Numbered from the stretch's first letter, positions 1 through 6,031 are shown. The stretch is 6,164 nucleotides of DNA from an uncultured Lachnospiraceae bacterium (GCA_900553305.1 USDI01000139.1:1-6164), one strand, 5' to 3'. Notes: a model not told the origin generated them from the sequence alone. Program-made: numbers and translations.

Positions 1-1
1 C

Positions 2-229
2 CATACCGACAGCACTCTGAAGTATGGTACAGACAGAAATGAAAAGATCATCAGCGGATTAAAGAGAATTTCAAAGCCCGGTCTTCGTATTTACGCAGGC
101 AAGGATGAACTTCCCAGAGTCCTTGGTGGTTTAGGTATTGCAATTATCTCTACAAACCAGGGTGTTGTAACCGATAAGAAAGCAAGAGAGCTTCAGGTAG
201 GTGGAGAAGTATTAGCTTACGTTTGGTAA
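2..229 (+). CDS. rpsH: 30S ribosomal protein S8, C-terminal part
   Basis: This is the 3' end of the gene for S8 (uS8), which binds the central domain of 16S rRNA during assembly of the small subunit. In E. coli S8 is also the translational repressor of the spc operon. The gene enters from the left edge, so the start is missing. The first whole codon is at base 2 and 75 residues remain before TAA at 227-229. Family hallmarks are visible: a GLKRISKPGLR segment, a STNQGVVTDKKAR segment matching the conserved S8 C-terminal signature, and an ending in GGEVLAYVW. Position directly upstream of rplF is the standard spc order. Nothing in the visible part looks damaged. Confidence 0.97.
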   Translation, partial: HTDSTLKYGTDRNEKIISGLKRISKPGLRIYAGKDELPRVLGGLGIAIISTNQGVVTDKKARELQVGGEVLAYVW

Positions 230-274
230 GTAATGGTAACTATGAATGAATAGTAAAATATAGGAGGTACGGGC

Positions 275-817
275 ATGTCACGTATAGGAAGAATGCCAAT
301 CGCGATTCCTGCAGGCGTAAATGTAGAAGTTGCAGAAAATAATAAAGTGACTGTAAAAGGTCCTAAGGGAACACTTGAGAGAGTGCTTCCTTCAGAGATG
401 GAAATCAAGGTGGAAGGTGCTGAGATCACCGTTAGCAGACCGAATGATTTAAAGAAAATGAAATCTTTACATGGTCTTACCAGAACACTGATTCACAACA
501 TGGTGGTTGGTGTTACGGAAGGCTTTGAAAAGAAGCTTGAAGTAAATGGTGTAGGTTACAGAGCAGCTAAGGCTGGTAAGAAGTTAACCTTATCCTTAGG
601 ATATTCCCATCCGGTAGAGATGGATGATCCGGAAGGAATCGAAACCGTTCTTGACGGACAGAACATCATTATCGTTAAGGGTATTGATAAAGAAAAAGTT
701 GGCCAATACGCAGCTGAAATCAGAGACAAGAGAAGACCTGAACCTTACAAGGGCAAGGGTATTAAGTATGCTGATGAAACAATCAGACGTAAAGTTGGTA
801 AGACTGGTAAGAAATAG
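275..817 (+). CDS. rplF: 50S ribosomal protein L6
   Basis: Encodes L6 (uL6, 180 residues, normal length), a large-subunit protein that binds 23S rRNA near the factor-binding site. The protein starts MSRIGRMPIAIPAGV, as bacterial L6 does. It shows the two repeated alpha/beta domains of the family (about residues 11-82 and 90-165). The C-terminal L6 signature PEPYKGKGIKY is at 155-165 and is followed by a basic tail ending KTGKK. The ATG is chosen because AGGAGG lies at 262-267, seven bases upstream, and the N-terminus fits the family. The 45-nt gap from rpsH is the longest among the ribosomal genes before secY and shows no clear terminator. Confidence 0.98.
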   Translation: MSRIGRMPIAIPAGVNVEVAENNKVTVKGPKGTLERVLPSEMEIKVEGAEITVSRPNDLKKMKSLHGLTRTLIHNMVVGVTEGFEKKLEVNGVGYRAAKAGKKLTLSLGYSHPVEMDDPEGIETVLDGQNIIIVKGIDKEKVGQYAAEIRDKRRPEPYKGKGIKYADETIRRKVGKTGKK

Positions 818-834
818 ATAAGGAGAGTATAAAG

Positions 835-1203
835 ATGGTTAGTAAAAAGTCAAGACAAGATGTACGTGTTAAAAAACACATGAAAATACGTAACCGTTTT
901 AGCGGTACAGCTGAAAGACCTCGTCTTTCCGTATTCAGAAGCAATAATCATATGTATGCTCAAATTATTGATGATACCGTTGGAAATACTTTAGTTTCTG
1001 CATCCACTACCGAGAAGGCAGTTAAGGCAGAGCTTGAGAAGACCAATAACGTTGATGCAGCAGCATATTTAGGAACAGTTATTGCAAAGAGAGCACTTGA
1101 AAAGGGTATTGATACCGTTGTTTTTGACAGAGGCGGCTTTATATACCAGGGTAAGATAGCAGCATTAGCTGAAGCAGCCAGAGAAGCTGGCTTGAATTTC
1201 TAA
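835..1203 (+). CDS. rplR: 50S ribosomal protein L18
   Basis: Encodes L18 (uL18, 122 residues, usual length), which with L5 carries 5S rRNA into the central protuberance of the large subunit. The N-terminus is basic and probably flexible in its first 25 or so residues. The core RPRLSVFRSNNHMYAQIIDD motif is at about 28-47. The highly conserved end (VVFDRGG, then YQGKIAALAEAAREAGLNF) is at 95-122. The start is supported by AAGGAG at 820-825, about nine bases before the ATG. The gene begins 17 nt after rplF stops and is followed 16 nt later by rpsE, so it is an internal operon gene with no sign of its own promoter. Confidence 0.98.
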   Translation: MVSKKSRQDVRVKKHMKIRNRFSGTAERPRLSVFRSNNHMYAQIIDDTVGNTLVSASTTEKAVKAELEKTNNVDAAAYLGTVIAKRALEKGIDTVVFDRGGFIYQGKIAALAEAAREAGLNF

Positions 1204-1219
1204 GAAGGGAGAAACGTAC

Positions 1220-1729
1220 ATGAGAAAGACAATCATCGATGTCAGCAACATGGAATTAACAGAAAAAGTTGTTACCATCAAGCGTGTAACTAAGGTTGTT
1301 AAAGGTGGACGTAACATGCGTTTTACAGCTTTGGTAGTAGTTGGAGACATGAATGGCCATGTTGGTGCAGGTCTTGGAAAGGCAACAGAAATCCCTGAAG
1401 CTATCCGTAAAGGAAAAGAAGATGCTATCAAGAATCTGGTTTCCGTTGCAACAGACGAAAATATGAGTATCACACATGATTTTATCGGTAAGTTCGGTTC
1501 TGCTTCCGTTCTGTTAAAGAAGGCTCCGGAAGGTACCGGTATCATCGCAGGCGGTCCTGCACGTATTGTTTGTGAGCTTGCCGGAATCAAGAACATCCGT
1601 ACCAAGTCTCTTGGTTCTAACAACAAGCAGAATGTAGTCCTTGCTACAATCGCAGGCTTAAGCGAACTTAAGACACCCGAAGCAGTAGCTAAGAATCGTG
1701 GTAAATCATTAGAAGAAGTTATGGCATAG
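1220..1729 (+). CDS. rpsE: 30S ribosomal protein S5
   Basis: Encodes S5 (uS5, 169 residues), which lies at the mRNA entry side of the small subunit and affects decoding accuracy. The N-terminal double-stranded-RNA-binding-like domain runs from about residue 12. It includes KVVKGGR (25-31), the loop where spectinomycin-resistance changes are known in other bacteria and which looks unaltered here. The S5 signature VVVGDMNGHVGAGLGKA follows at about 39-55. The C-terminal domain includes GTGIIAGGPAR at 105-115. The start at 1220 has AAGGGAG at 1205-1211. A second ATG at codon 11 lacks a Shine-Dalgarno site, and the MRKTIIDVSN start fits clostridial S5. The TAG stop is embedded in the next gene's Shine-Dalgarno site. 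Confidence 0.98.
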   Translation: MRKTIIDVSNMELTEKVVTIKRVTKVVKGGRNMRFTALVVVGDMNGHVGAGLGKATEIPEAIRKGKEDAIKNLVSVATDENMSITHDFIGKFGSASVLLKKAPEGTGIIAGGPARIVCELAGIKNIRTKSLGSNNKQNVVLATIAGLSELKTPEAVAKNRGKSLEEVMA

Positions 1730-1742
1730 GAGGGAATAAACG

Positions 1743-1947
1743 ATGGCAGAACAGAAAATGTTAAAGATCACATTAGTAAAATCTCCTATCGGAGCAGTTC
1801 CTAAACACAGAGCTACTGTTGAATCTATGTCTACATCTACTACAGCTCCATAGAAAGCTGAACAAGAGCATTACCCTGCCGGACAATGCGGCTACAAGAG
1901 GCCAGATTCAGCAGATCAGACATTTAATAAAAGTAGAAGAAGTATAA
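1743..1947 (+). pseudogene. rpmD: 50S ribosomal protein L30, frame broken by a 31-base atypical junction
   Basis: L30 (uL30) is a small 23S-rRNA-binding protein of about 60 residues, normally encoded between rpsE and rplO, as here. The ATG at 1743 has a perfect AGGAGG (1728-1733). The first 27 codons read as normal L30: KMLKITLVKSPIGAVP, then KHRATVE. The frame then runs through SMSTSTTAP to TAG at 1851-1853 (36 residues). The rest of L30 is intact one base out of register: RKLNKSITLPDNAATRG, then QIQQIRHLIKVEEV, from 1852 to TAA at 1945-1947. L30 proteins normally have only about five residues between TVE and KLN. Here 31 bases separate GAA (1821-1823) from AAG (1855-1857), about 16 too many and one out of frame. 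The tract repeats TCTANN three times. A +1 shift at the TAG would give a 67-residue L30 with a longer loop. I cannot tell a real mutation from a sequence error. Confidence 0.85.
1843..1860 (+). other. Small hairpin with the premature rpmD TAG in its loop
   Basis: CAGCT (1843-1847) is the exact inverted complement of AGCTG (1856-1860). The eight-base loop between them holds the premature TAG stop of rpmD. The stem is only five base pairs, so it may be chance, but it sits exactly at the junction where the two L30 reading frames meet. No function can be claimed. Confidence 0.35.
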
Positions 1948-1969
1948 TAGATAAGGAGGTGTCAGGAGC

Positions 1970-2413
1970 ATGGAATTATCAAATTTAAGACCTGCAGAAG
2001 GTTCTACACATAGTGATAATTTTAGAAGAGGTCGTGGACACGGTTCAGGAAATGGTAAGACAGCTGGTAAGGGACACAAGGGTCAGAAGGCCCGTTCAGG
2101 TGCACCCAGACCGGGTTTTGAAGGTGGTCAGATGCCTTTGTACAGACGTATTCCGAAGAGAGGCTTCAAGTGCCCGAGTCATTTGGAAATCGTTAGTGTT
2201 AACTTAGGCTTACTCAATGACAGATTTGAAGATGGAGCTGTAGTAGATGTAGATGCATTAATCGCAGCCGGAATCATCAAAAATCCCAGAGATGGTGTTA
2301 AGATCCTTGGAAACGGAGAATTAACCAAGAAGCTTACCGTTAAGGCAAATGCCTTCAGCGCATCTGCTAAAGAGAAAATCGAAGCTATTGGTGGAACTGC
2401 AGAGGTGATGTAA
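1970..2413 (+). CDS. rplO: 50S ribosomal protein L15
   Basis: Encodes L15 (uL15, 147 residues, normal length), a late-assembly protein that threads into 23S rRNA. The N-terminal half is the typical glycine- and arginine-rich extension (GRGHGSGNGKTAGKGHKGQK at about 21-40, then GFEGGQMPLYRRIPKRGF at 49-66). The C-terminal globular domain ends with the L15 signature region KILGNGELTKKLTVKANAFS, continuing to AIGGTAEV (about 111-146). The start is set by AAGGAGGT at 1953-1960, nine bases before the ATG. The stop codon shares its last base with the secY start (TAATG), which predicts translational coupling. The gene upstream, rpmD, is frame-broken, but rplO has its own strong ribosome site and should be translated independently of it. 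Confidence 0.98.
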   Translation: MELSNLRPAEGSTHSDNFRRGRGHGSGNGKTAGKGHKGQKARSGAPRPGFEGGQMPLYRRIPKRGFKCPSHLEIVSVNLGLLNDRFEDGAVVDVDALIAAGIIKNPRDGVKILGNGELTKKLTVKANAFSASAKEKIEAIGGTAEVM

Positions 2414-3738
2414 TGCTTACAACACTCAAAAACGTTTTTAAGATCAAGGAACTCAGAAACAAGATTTTATTTACACTTGGCATGTTGGTTGTGATTCGTT
2501 TCGGATCACAGCTTCCCGTGCCGGGAATTCGTATTGAAGAATTTGCAAACTGGTTTCAGCAGAAAGTTGGTGCAGCTGATACCTCAGGGTTCCTGAGCGC
2601 GATTACGGGTGGTTCGTTTGAGAACATGTCCATATTGGCATTGAATATTACCCCGTACATCACATCTTCCATTATTATGCAGTTACTTACGATTGCAATT
2701 CCGAAGCTGGAGGAAATGCAGAAGGACGGCGAGGATGGAAGAAAGAAGATCGTTGCAATCACCCGTTATGTGACAGTCGGACTTGCATTAATTGAATCCG
2801 CTGCCATGGCATTTGCTTTCTGGAACGGCGGTATGCTGGATTCCAAGAATGCATTGAATGTGATTACCATTATTGCAACATTGACTGCAGGTAGCGCGTT
2901 CTTAATGTGGGTTGGAGAGCAGATCACGGAACACGGAATCGGAAATGGTATTTCCATCGTATTGGTTATTAACATAATTTCCAGAATTCCGCAGGACATT
3001 TCCCAGTTGTTTAAGACTTTTGTACTTGTTGAAGGCAAACCGATTGCCGTACGTGTTGTTGCTGCACTGGTTATTATTGCAGTAATCGTTGCGGTTGTTG
3101 TTCTGGTTATCATCCTGAACGGTGGAACACGTAAGATCCCTGTACAGTATGCAAAGAAAATACAGGGAAGAAAGACCGTAGGAGGTCAGTCCTCCTGTAT
3201 TCCGTTAAAGGTAAATACTTCCGGTGTTATTCCGATTATTTTTGCATCTTCACTGATGCAGCTTCCGGTAGTGATTTGCAGCTTCTTCGGAATTCAGGGA
3301 ACAGGGTTCTGGGGACATGTACTTCGTGGATTAAGCTCCAGTAACTGGTGCAATCCCAAAGAGCCGGTTTACTCCATTGGATTGGTGGTATATATTGCAT
3401 TAGTAATCTTTTTTGCTTACTTCTATACATCCATTACCTTTAATCCTTTGGAAATTGCAGATAACATGAAGAAGTCCGGTGGATTTATTCCGGGTATCCG
3501 TCCCGGTAAGCCGACGAGTGATTATCTGACAAAGATTTTAAATTACATCGTATTTATCGGTGCGATTGGCCTTACGATCGTGTGTGTCATTCCTTTCATC
3601 TTTAATGGTATATTTGGCGCACAGGTATCCTTTGGCGGAACAAGTCTGATCATCATTGTCAGTGTTATCTTAGAGACAATGAAGCAGGTGGAATCCCAGA
3701 TGCTTGTCCGTAACTACAAGGGATTTTTAAATGATTAG
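2413..3738 (+). CDS. secY: Protein translocase subunit SecY
   Basis: Encodes the 441-residue pore subunit of SecYEG, the inner-membrane channel for Sec-dependent export and membrane insertion. The ten expected membrane segments can be picked out at roughly 17-36, 75-97, 116-136, 146-167, 177-197, 213-235, 264-290, 317-341, 374-397 and 404-424. A plug-region segment lies near 57-75. Signature stretches are present: PVPGIR near 35-40, WVGEQITEHGIGNGISI at 166-182 before segment 5, and the cytoplasmic loop NPLEIADNMKKSGGFIPGIR at 344-363, the region contacted by SecA and ribosomes. The ATG overlaps the rplO stop by one base, and GAGGTGAT (2402-2409) inside rplO serves as ribosome site. Length and motifs are normal. 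A terminator-like hairpin follows the stop codon. Confidence 0.98.
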   Translation: MLTTLKNVFKIKELRNKILFTLGMLVVIRFGSQLPVPGIRIEEFANWFQQKVGAADTSGFLSAITGGSFENMSILALNITPYITSSIIMQLLTIAIPKLEEMQKDGEDGRKKIVAITRYVTVGLALIESAAMAFAFWNGGMLDSKNALNVITIIATLTAGSAFLMWVGEQITEHGIGNGISIVLVINIISRIPQDISQLFKTFVLVEGKPIAVRVVAALVIIAVIVAVVVLVIILNGGTRKIPVQYAKKIQGRKTVGGQSSCIPLKVNTSGVIPIIFASSLMQLPVVICSFFGIQGTGFWGHVLRGLSSSNWCNPKEPVYSIGLVVYIALVIFFAYFYTSITFNPLEIADNMKKSGGFIPGIRPGKPTSDYLTKILNYIVFIGAIGLTIVCVIPFIFNGIFGAQVSFGGTSLIIIVSVILETMKQVESQMLVRNYKGFLND

Positions 3739-3753
3739 TAAGTAATGATAATT

Positions 3754-3806
3754 AGAGGTGCAAGGGAAGCGTCTGCTTCCCCTATGCCTCTATATTGTTG
3801 TTTTTT
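3754..3806 (+). terminator. Terminator-like hairpin between secY and adk
   Basis: GGGAAGC (3764-3770) pairs perfectly with GCTTCCC (3775-3781) across a GTCT tetraloop. Flanking AGAGG (3754-3758) can pair with CCTCT (3787-3791), giving a longer interrupted stem. A T-rich stretch ending in six T's (3801-3806) follows. The T-run starts about nine bases after the outer stem, so termination may be partial. It is the only strong hairpin plus T-tract within the gene series. It lies where ribosomal and Sec genes give way to adk, which suggests it tunes downstream expression relative to secY. Confidence 0.65.
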
Positions 3807-3828
3807 AAGTACATTTTTGGACTCTTTT

Positions 3829-3834
3829 TACAAT
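3829..3834 (+). promoter_or_regulatory. Possible -10 element upstream of adk
   Basis: TACAAT differs from the consensus TATAAT by one base and sits just after the secY terminator-like hairpin, where a new promoter for adk-map-infA would be useful. No good -35 hexamer lies at 16-18 bases upstream (best is TTAAGT at 3805-3810). It is therefore a weak candidate only. Confidence 0.25.
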
Positions 3835-3856
3835 GCAGAAAGGCATGGTTAATAGT

Positions 3857-4498
3857 ATGAAGGTTATTATGTTAGGTGCACCTGGTGCAGGTAAAGGCAC
3901 ACAGGCTAAAATGATTGCAGAAAAATACGGCGTTCCACACATTTCCACAGGAGATATCTTCCGTGCAAACATCAAGGAAGGTACGGAACTTGGTATGGAA
4001 GCGAAAAAATATATGGATCAGGGACAGCTTGTTCCGGATGAATTAACCGTCAAGATTCTTCTTGACCGTGTGGCAAAGGATGACTGTAAGAACGGTTACG
4101 TTCTGGATGGTTTCCCGAGAACCATTCCGCAGGCAGAAGTTCTTGACAAGGCTTTAAATGAAATCAATGATAAGATCGATTATGCAATTAATGTTGACGT
4201 TCCGGATGAAAACATCATCAACCGTATGGGCGGAAGACGTGCATGTCTTTCCTGCGGAGCTACTTATCATATGGTACACATTCCTCCTAAGAAGGAAGGA
4301 ATCTGTGATGTATGCGGTCAGCCCCTTGTGCTTCGTGATGACGATAAGCCGGAAACCGTAAAGAACCGTCTGGATGTTTATCATAAGCAGACACAGCCTT
4401 TAATTGATTTCTACAATGCAAAGGGAATCTTAAAGAGCGTTGACGGAACCGTGGATATGAAAGATGTATTTGCAGCAATCGTTGCAATTTTAGGTTAA
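3857..4498 (+). CDS. adk: Adenylate kinase, zinc-LID type
   Basis: Adenylate kinase interconverts ATP + AMP and 2 ADP in the cytoplasm. The protein has 213 residues from this start. The P-loop GAPGAGKGT is at 7-15, the AMP-site region STGDIFRANI at 30-39, and DGFPRT at 84-89. The long LID domain carries two CxxC pairs (C130/C133 and C150/C153), the structural zinc set of many Gram-positive enzymes. In-frame ATGs occur at 3833, 3845 and 3857. I chose 3857 because MKVIMLGAPGAGKG is where the family begins, and AAAGG at 3839-3843, 13 bases upstream, is the only nearby Shine-Dalgarno-like sequence (spacing rather long). The upstream options would add a non-conserved four- or eight-residue leader. 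map follows 3 nt after the stop. Confidence 0.97.
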   Translation: MKVIMLGAPGAGKGTQAKMIAEKYGVPHISTGDIFRANIKEGTELGMEAKKYMDQGQLVPDELTVKILLDRVAKDDCKNGYVLDGFPRTIPQAEVLDKALNEINDKIDYAINVDVPDENIINRMGGRRACLSCGATYHMVHIPPKKEGICDVCGQPLVLRDDDKPETVKNRLDVYHKQTQPLIDFYNAKGILKSVDGTVDMKDVFAAIVAILG

Positions 4499-4501
4499 AC
4501 A

Positions 4502-5269
4502 ATGGCAGTTACGATTAAATCAGCACATGAAATTGAATTAATGCGTGAATCCTGTCGTCTGCTCTCCCTCGTTTTTGACGGGATGGAGAAGATCATAAAG
4601 CCGGGAATTACAACTGCTGAAATTAATCAGCTTGGTGATCAGCTCATTCGTGAGTATGGCGGGATTCCCAATTTCTTAAATTATGACGGATATCCGGCTT
4701 CGATCTGTGTCTCTGTAAACGATGAAGTGGTTCATGGAATCCCTTCCGATAAGAGAGTGTTACAGGACGGCGATATCGTAAGCCTGGATGCCGGTCTCAT
4801 ATATGAAGGCTACCATTCCGATGCTGCAAGAACTTATCCGGTTGGAAACATCAGTAAAGAAGCAGCGGATCTGATCGAAGTGACCAGGCAGAGCTTCTTT
4901 GAAGGAATTAAGTTTGCGCGTGCAGGCAATCATCTTCACGATATCTCCAATGCGATTGATGACTATTGCAGGAAACGGGGATACGGGGTGGTCAGACAGC
5001 TTGTAGGCCACGGAATCGGTACACACCTTCACGAGGATCCGTCGATTCCCAATTATCACCAGTGGAGAAGAGGAATCAGGCTTCGTCCGGGAATGACGCT
5101 TGCCATCGAGCCGATGATTAACATCGGAGGCTATGAAGTGGCATGGGCAGACGATGACTGGACGGTGGTTACCATGGATGGATCACTATCCGCACACTAT
5201 GAAAATACGATACTGATCACCGAAGGCGCGCCGGAAATTCTGACGCTTCCTTCCTATCATATGGAATAG
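4502..5269 (+). CDS. map: Type I methionyl aminopeptidase
   Basis: Removes the initiator methionine from nascent cytosolic proteins whose second residue is small. The 255-residue protein is a complete type I enzyme without an N-terminal zinc-finger extension. The five dinuclear-metal ligands are visible: D96 (SLDAG), D107 (HSDAART), H170 (GHGIG), E203 (AIEP) and E234 (HYENT). Active-site histidines H78 (VVHGIP) and H177 are also present. The ATG lies 3 nt after the adk stop with no good Shine-Dalgarno sequence (only AGG at 4492-4494), so translation probably depends on coupling to adk. The adk-map pair is a standard arrangement in Firmicute ribosomal clusters. Nothing suggests damage. Confidence 0.98.
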   Translation: MAVTIKSAHEIELMRESCRLLSLVFDGMEKIIKPGITTAEINQLGDQLIREYGGIPNFLNYDGYPASICVSVNDEVVHGIPSDKRVLQDGDIVSLDAGLIYEGYHSDAARTYPVGNISKEAADLIEVTRQSFFEGIKFARAGNHLHDISNAIDDYCRKRGYGVVRQLVGHGIGTHLHEDPSIPNYHQWRRGIRLRPGMTLAIEPMINIGGYEVAWADDDWTVVTMDGSLSAHYENTILITEGAPEILTLPSYHME

Positions 5270-5281
5270 GAGACCGATGCA

Positions 5282-5551
5282 ATGCTGGGAATGTTTGCCG
5301 TTTCGAAAGCAGGCCATGATCAGGGGCAGATGTATGTGATTTTGAAAGAAGAAGGAGATTCGGTATTACTTTCAGATGGAAGACTTAAGACCATCGAATC
5401 CCCCAAAAAGAAAAAGAAGAAGCATATACAGCTTGTAAAGACGGGGCTTAATGAAGACCTTGTAATTAAAATCAAAAATCAGCAACCTATTAATAATGAA
5501 GAAATTAAAGCAGCGATTAAATGCAGAAATAAGGAGGTAGCGCATGTCTAA
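5282..5551 (+). CDS. Small KOW-type (L14e/L6e/L27e-like) RNA-binding protein
   Basis: This 89-residue basic protein sits between map and infA. In Clostridia that slot is often filled by a short protein annotated as a KOW-domain or L14e-like RNA-binding protein. The N-terminus (GMFAVSKAGHDQGQMYVIL, 3-21) has the look of a KOW motif: a short strand, a conserved glycine, then a second strand. It is followed by SDGRLKTIESP and a run of six lysines at 42-47 that would suit RNA binding. The C-terminal third (NNEEIKAAIK) looks helical. The start is supported by AGGAG at 5268-5272, overlapping the map stop. Its last eight bases overlap infA. The family is unproven in function; a ribosome-associated role is inference from motif and neighbours. 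I assign no gene symbol. Confidence 0.88.
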   Translation: MLGMFAVSKAGHDQGQMYVILKEEGDSVLLSDGRLKTIESPKKKKKKHIQLVKTGLNEDLVIKIKNQQPINNEEIKAAIKCRNKEVAHV

Positions 5552-5762
5552 AGCCGATGTAATCGAAATTGAAGGAACTGTTGTAGAAAAGCTTCCGAAT
5601 ACCATGTTCCAGGTAGAACTGGAAAATGGACACAGGGTACTTGCACACATCAGTGGCAAGTTAAGACAGAACTTTATCCGTATTCTTCCCGGGGATAAGG
5701 TAACCCTGGAACTTTCTCCGTATGATTTAAGTAAGGGAAGAATTATCTGGAGAGATAAATAA
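5544..5762 (+). CDS. infA: Translation initiation factor IF-1
   Basis: Encodes IF-1, 72 residues, the usual size. It is a single OB-fold protein that blocks the A site of the 30S subunit during initiation. Typical sequence is present throughout: EIEGTVVEKLPNTMFQVELE at about 8-27, HRVLAHISGKLR at 30-41, and FIRILPGDKVTLELSPYDLS then KGRIIWRDK to the end. The start has an ideal AAGGAGGT at 5531-5538, five bases before the ATG, located inside the KOW gene. The two genes share ATGTCTAA, so they are probably translationally coupled. An alternative promoter for the genes beyond lies just after the stop. Confidence 0.98.
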   Translation: MSKADVIEIEGTVVEKLPNTMFQVELENGHRVLAHISGKLRQNFIRILPGDKVTLELSPYDLSKGRIIWRDK

Positions 5763-5770
5763 GATATCAG

Positions 5771-5793
5771 ATGCAGGAAAATAAGCCTTGCAT
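5771..5793 (+). other. Imperfect hairpin after infA
   Basis: ATGCAGG (5771-5777) can pair with CTTGCAT (5787-5793) with one G-U pair and a nine-base loop. No T-run follows, so it does not look like an intrinsic terminator. Its right arm overlaps the predicted -35 of the rpmJ promoter. It could protect the 3' end of an infA transcript or be chance. Confidence 0.3.
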
Positions 5794-5816
5794 TTGTATA
5801 TATAAGATGCTATAAT
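5788..5816 (+). promoter_or_regulatory. Sigma-A-type promoter upstream of rpmJ
   Basis: A perfect TATAAT (5811-5816) is preceded by TGC, forming an extended -10 (TGnTATAAT). A partial -35, TTGCAT (5788-5793), lies at exactly 17 bases. Predicted transcription would start near 5823, giving a short leader with the rpmJ ribosome site (AAAGGAGGG, 5835-5843). The -35 matches consensus at only three positions, but the extended -10 can compensate. It would let rpmJ and genes beyond be expressed separately from the upstream operon. Confidence 0.6.
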
Positions 5817-5849
5817 GTAAAACGGTCTTTTTTGAAAGGAGGGTTTAAC

Positions 5850-5963
5850 ATGAAGGTTAGATCATCAGTAAAACCGATTTGCGAAAAATGCAAAATCATC
5901 AAGAGAAAAGGACGTATCAGAGTTATCTGTGAGAATCCGAAGCACAAACAGAGACAGGGATAA
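5850..5963 (+). CDS. rpmJ: 50S ribosomal protein L36, zinc-binding type
   Basis: Encodes L36 (bL36), 37 residues, the smallest large-subunit protein. It binds 23S rRNA at the base of the L7/L12 stalk region. The sequence begins MKVRSSVKPIC and ends KHKQRQG. The zinc ligands of the C+ form are all present: C11, C14, C27 and H32. Organisms with this form can, under zinc limitation, use a zinc-free paralog if they have one; none is visible here. The start is set by AAAGGAGGG (5835-5843), six bases upstream. The gene follows infA by 87 nt, a gap that contains a promoter. It normally precedes rpsM, which does not appear within the remaining 201 bases. Confidence 0.97.
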   Translation: MKVRSSVKPICEKCKIIKRKGRIRVICENPKHKQRQG

Positions 5964-6031
5964 TCTGCTGCATATCATGAATTAAGATGTGAGATGTAGA
6001 GGATTCTTGTCTATTTGTATATGAAGCGGCT

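Noticed and set aside
1220..1250. Alternative rpsE start at the ATG of codon 11
   Set aside because: The upstream ATG has a better ribosome site at good spacing, and its N-terminal residues fit clostridial S5.
1165..1626. Long minus-strand open frame opposite rpsE (153 codons)
   Set aside because: It lies fully against a clear S5 gene plus the end of L18, has no family resemblance, and has no ribosome site or promoter. It is a shadow of biased codon use.
2766..3113. Minus-strand open frame opposite secY (115 codons)
   Set aside because: Its threonine/isoleucine-rich low-complexity composition mirrors the membrane-segment codons of SecY. No start signals were seen.
3833..3856. Longer adk starting at the first ATG (eight extra residues)
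   Set aside because: The extra residues MQKGMVNS are not part of the conserved enzyme start, there is no Shine-Dalgarno site before 3833, and the AAAGG lies downstream of it.
5400..5419. C5-A5-G-A5 run in the KOW gene as a frameshift site
   Set aside because: In the actual frame the codons are TCC CCC AAA AAG AAA AAG. No X XXY YYZ heptamer fits, and the main frame continues intact to the expected infA overlap.
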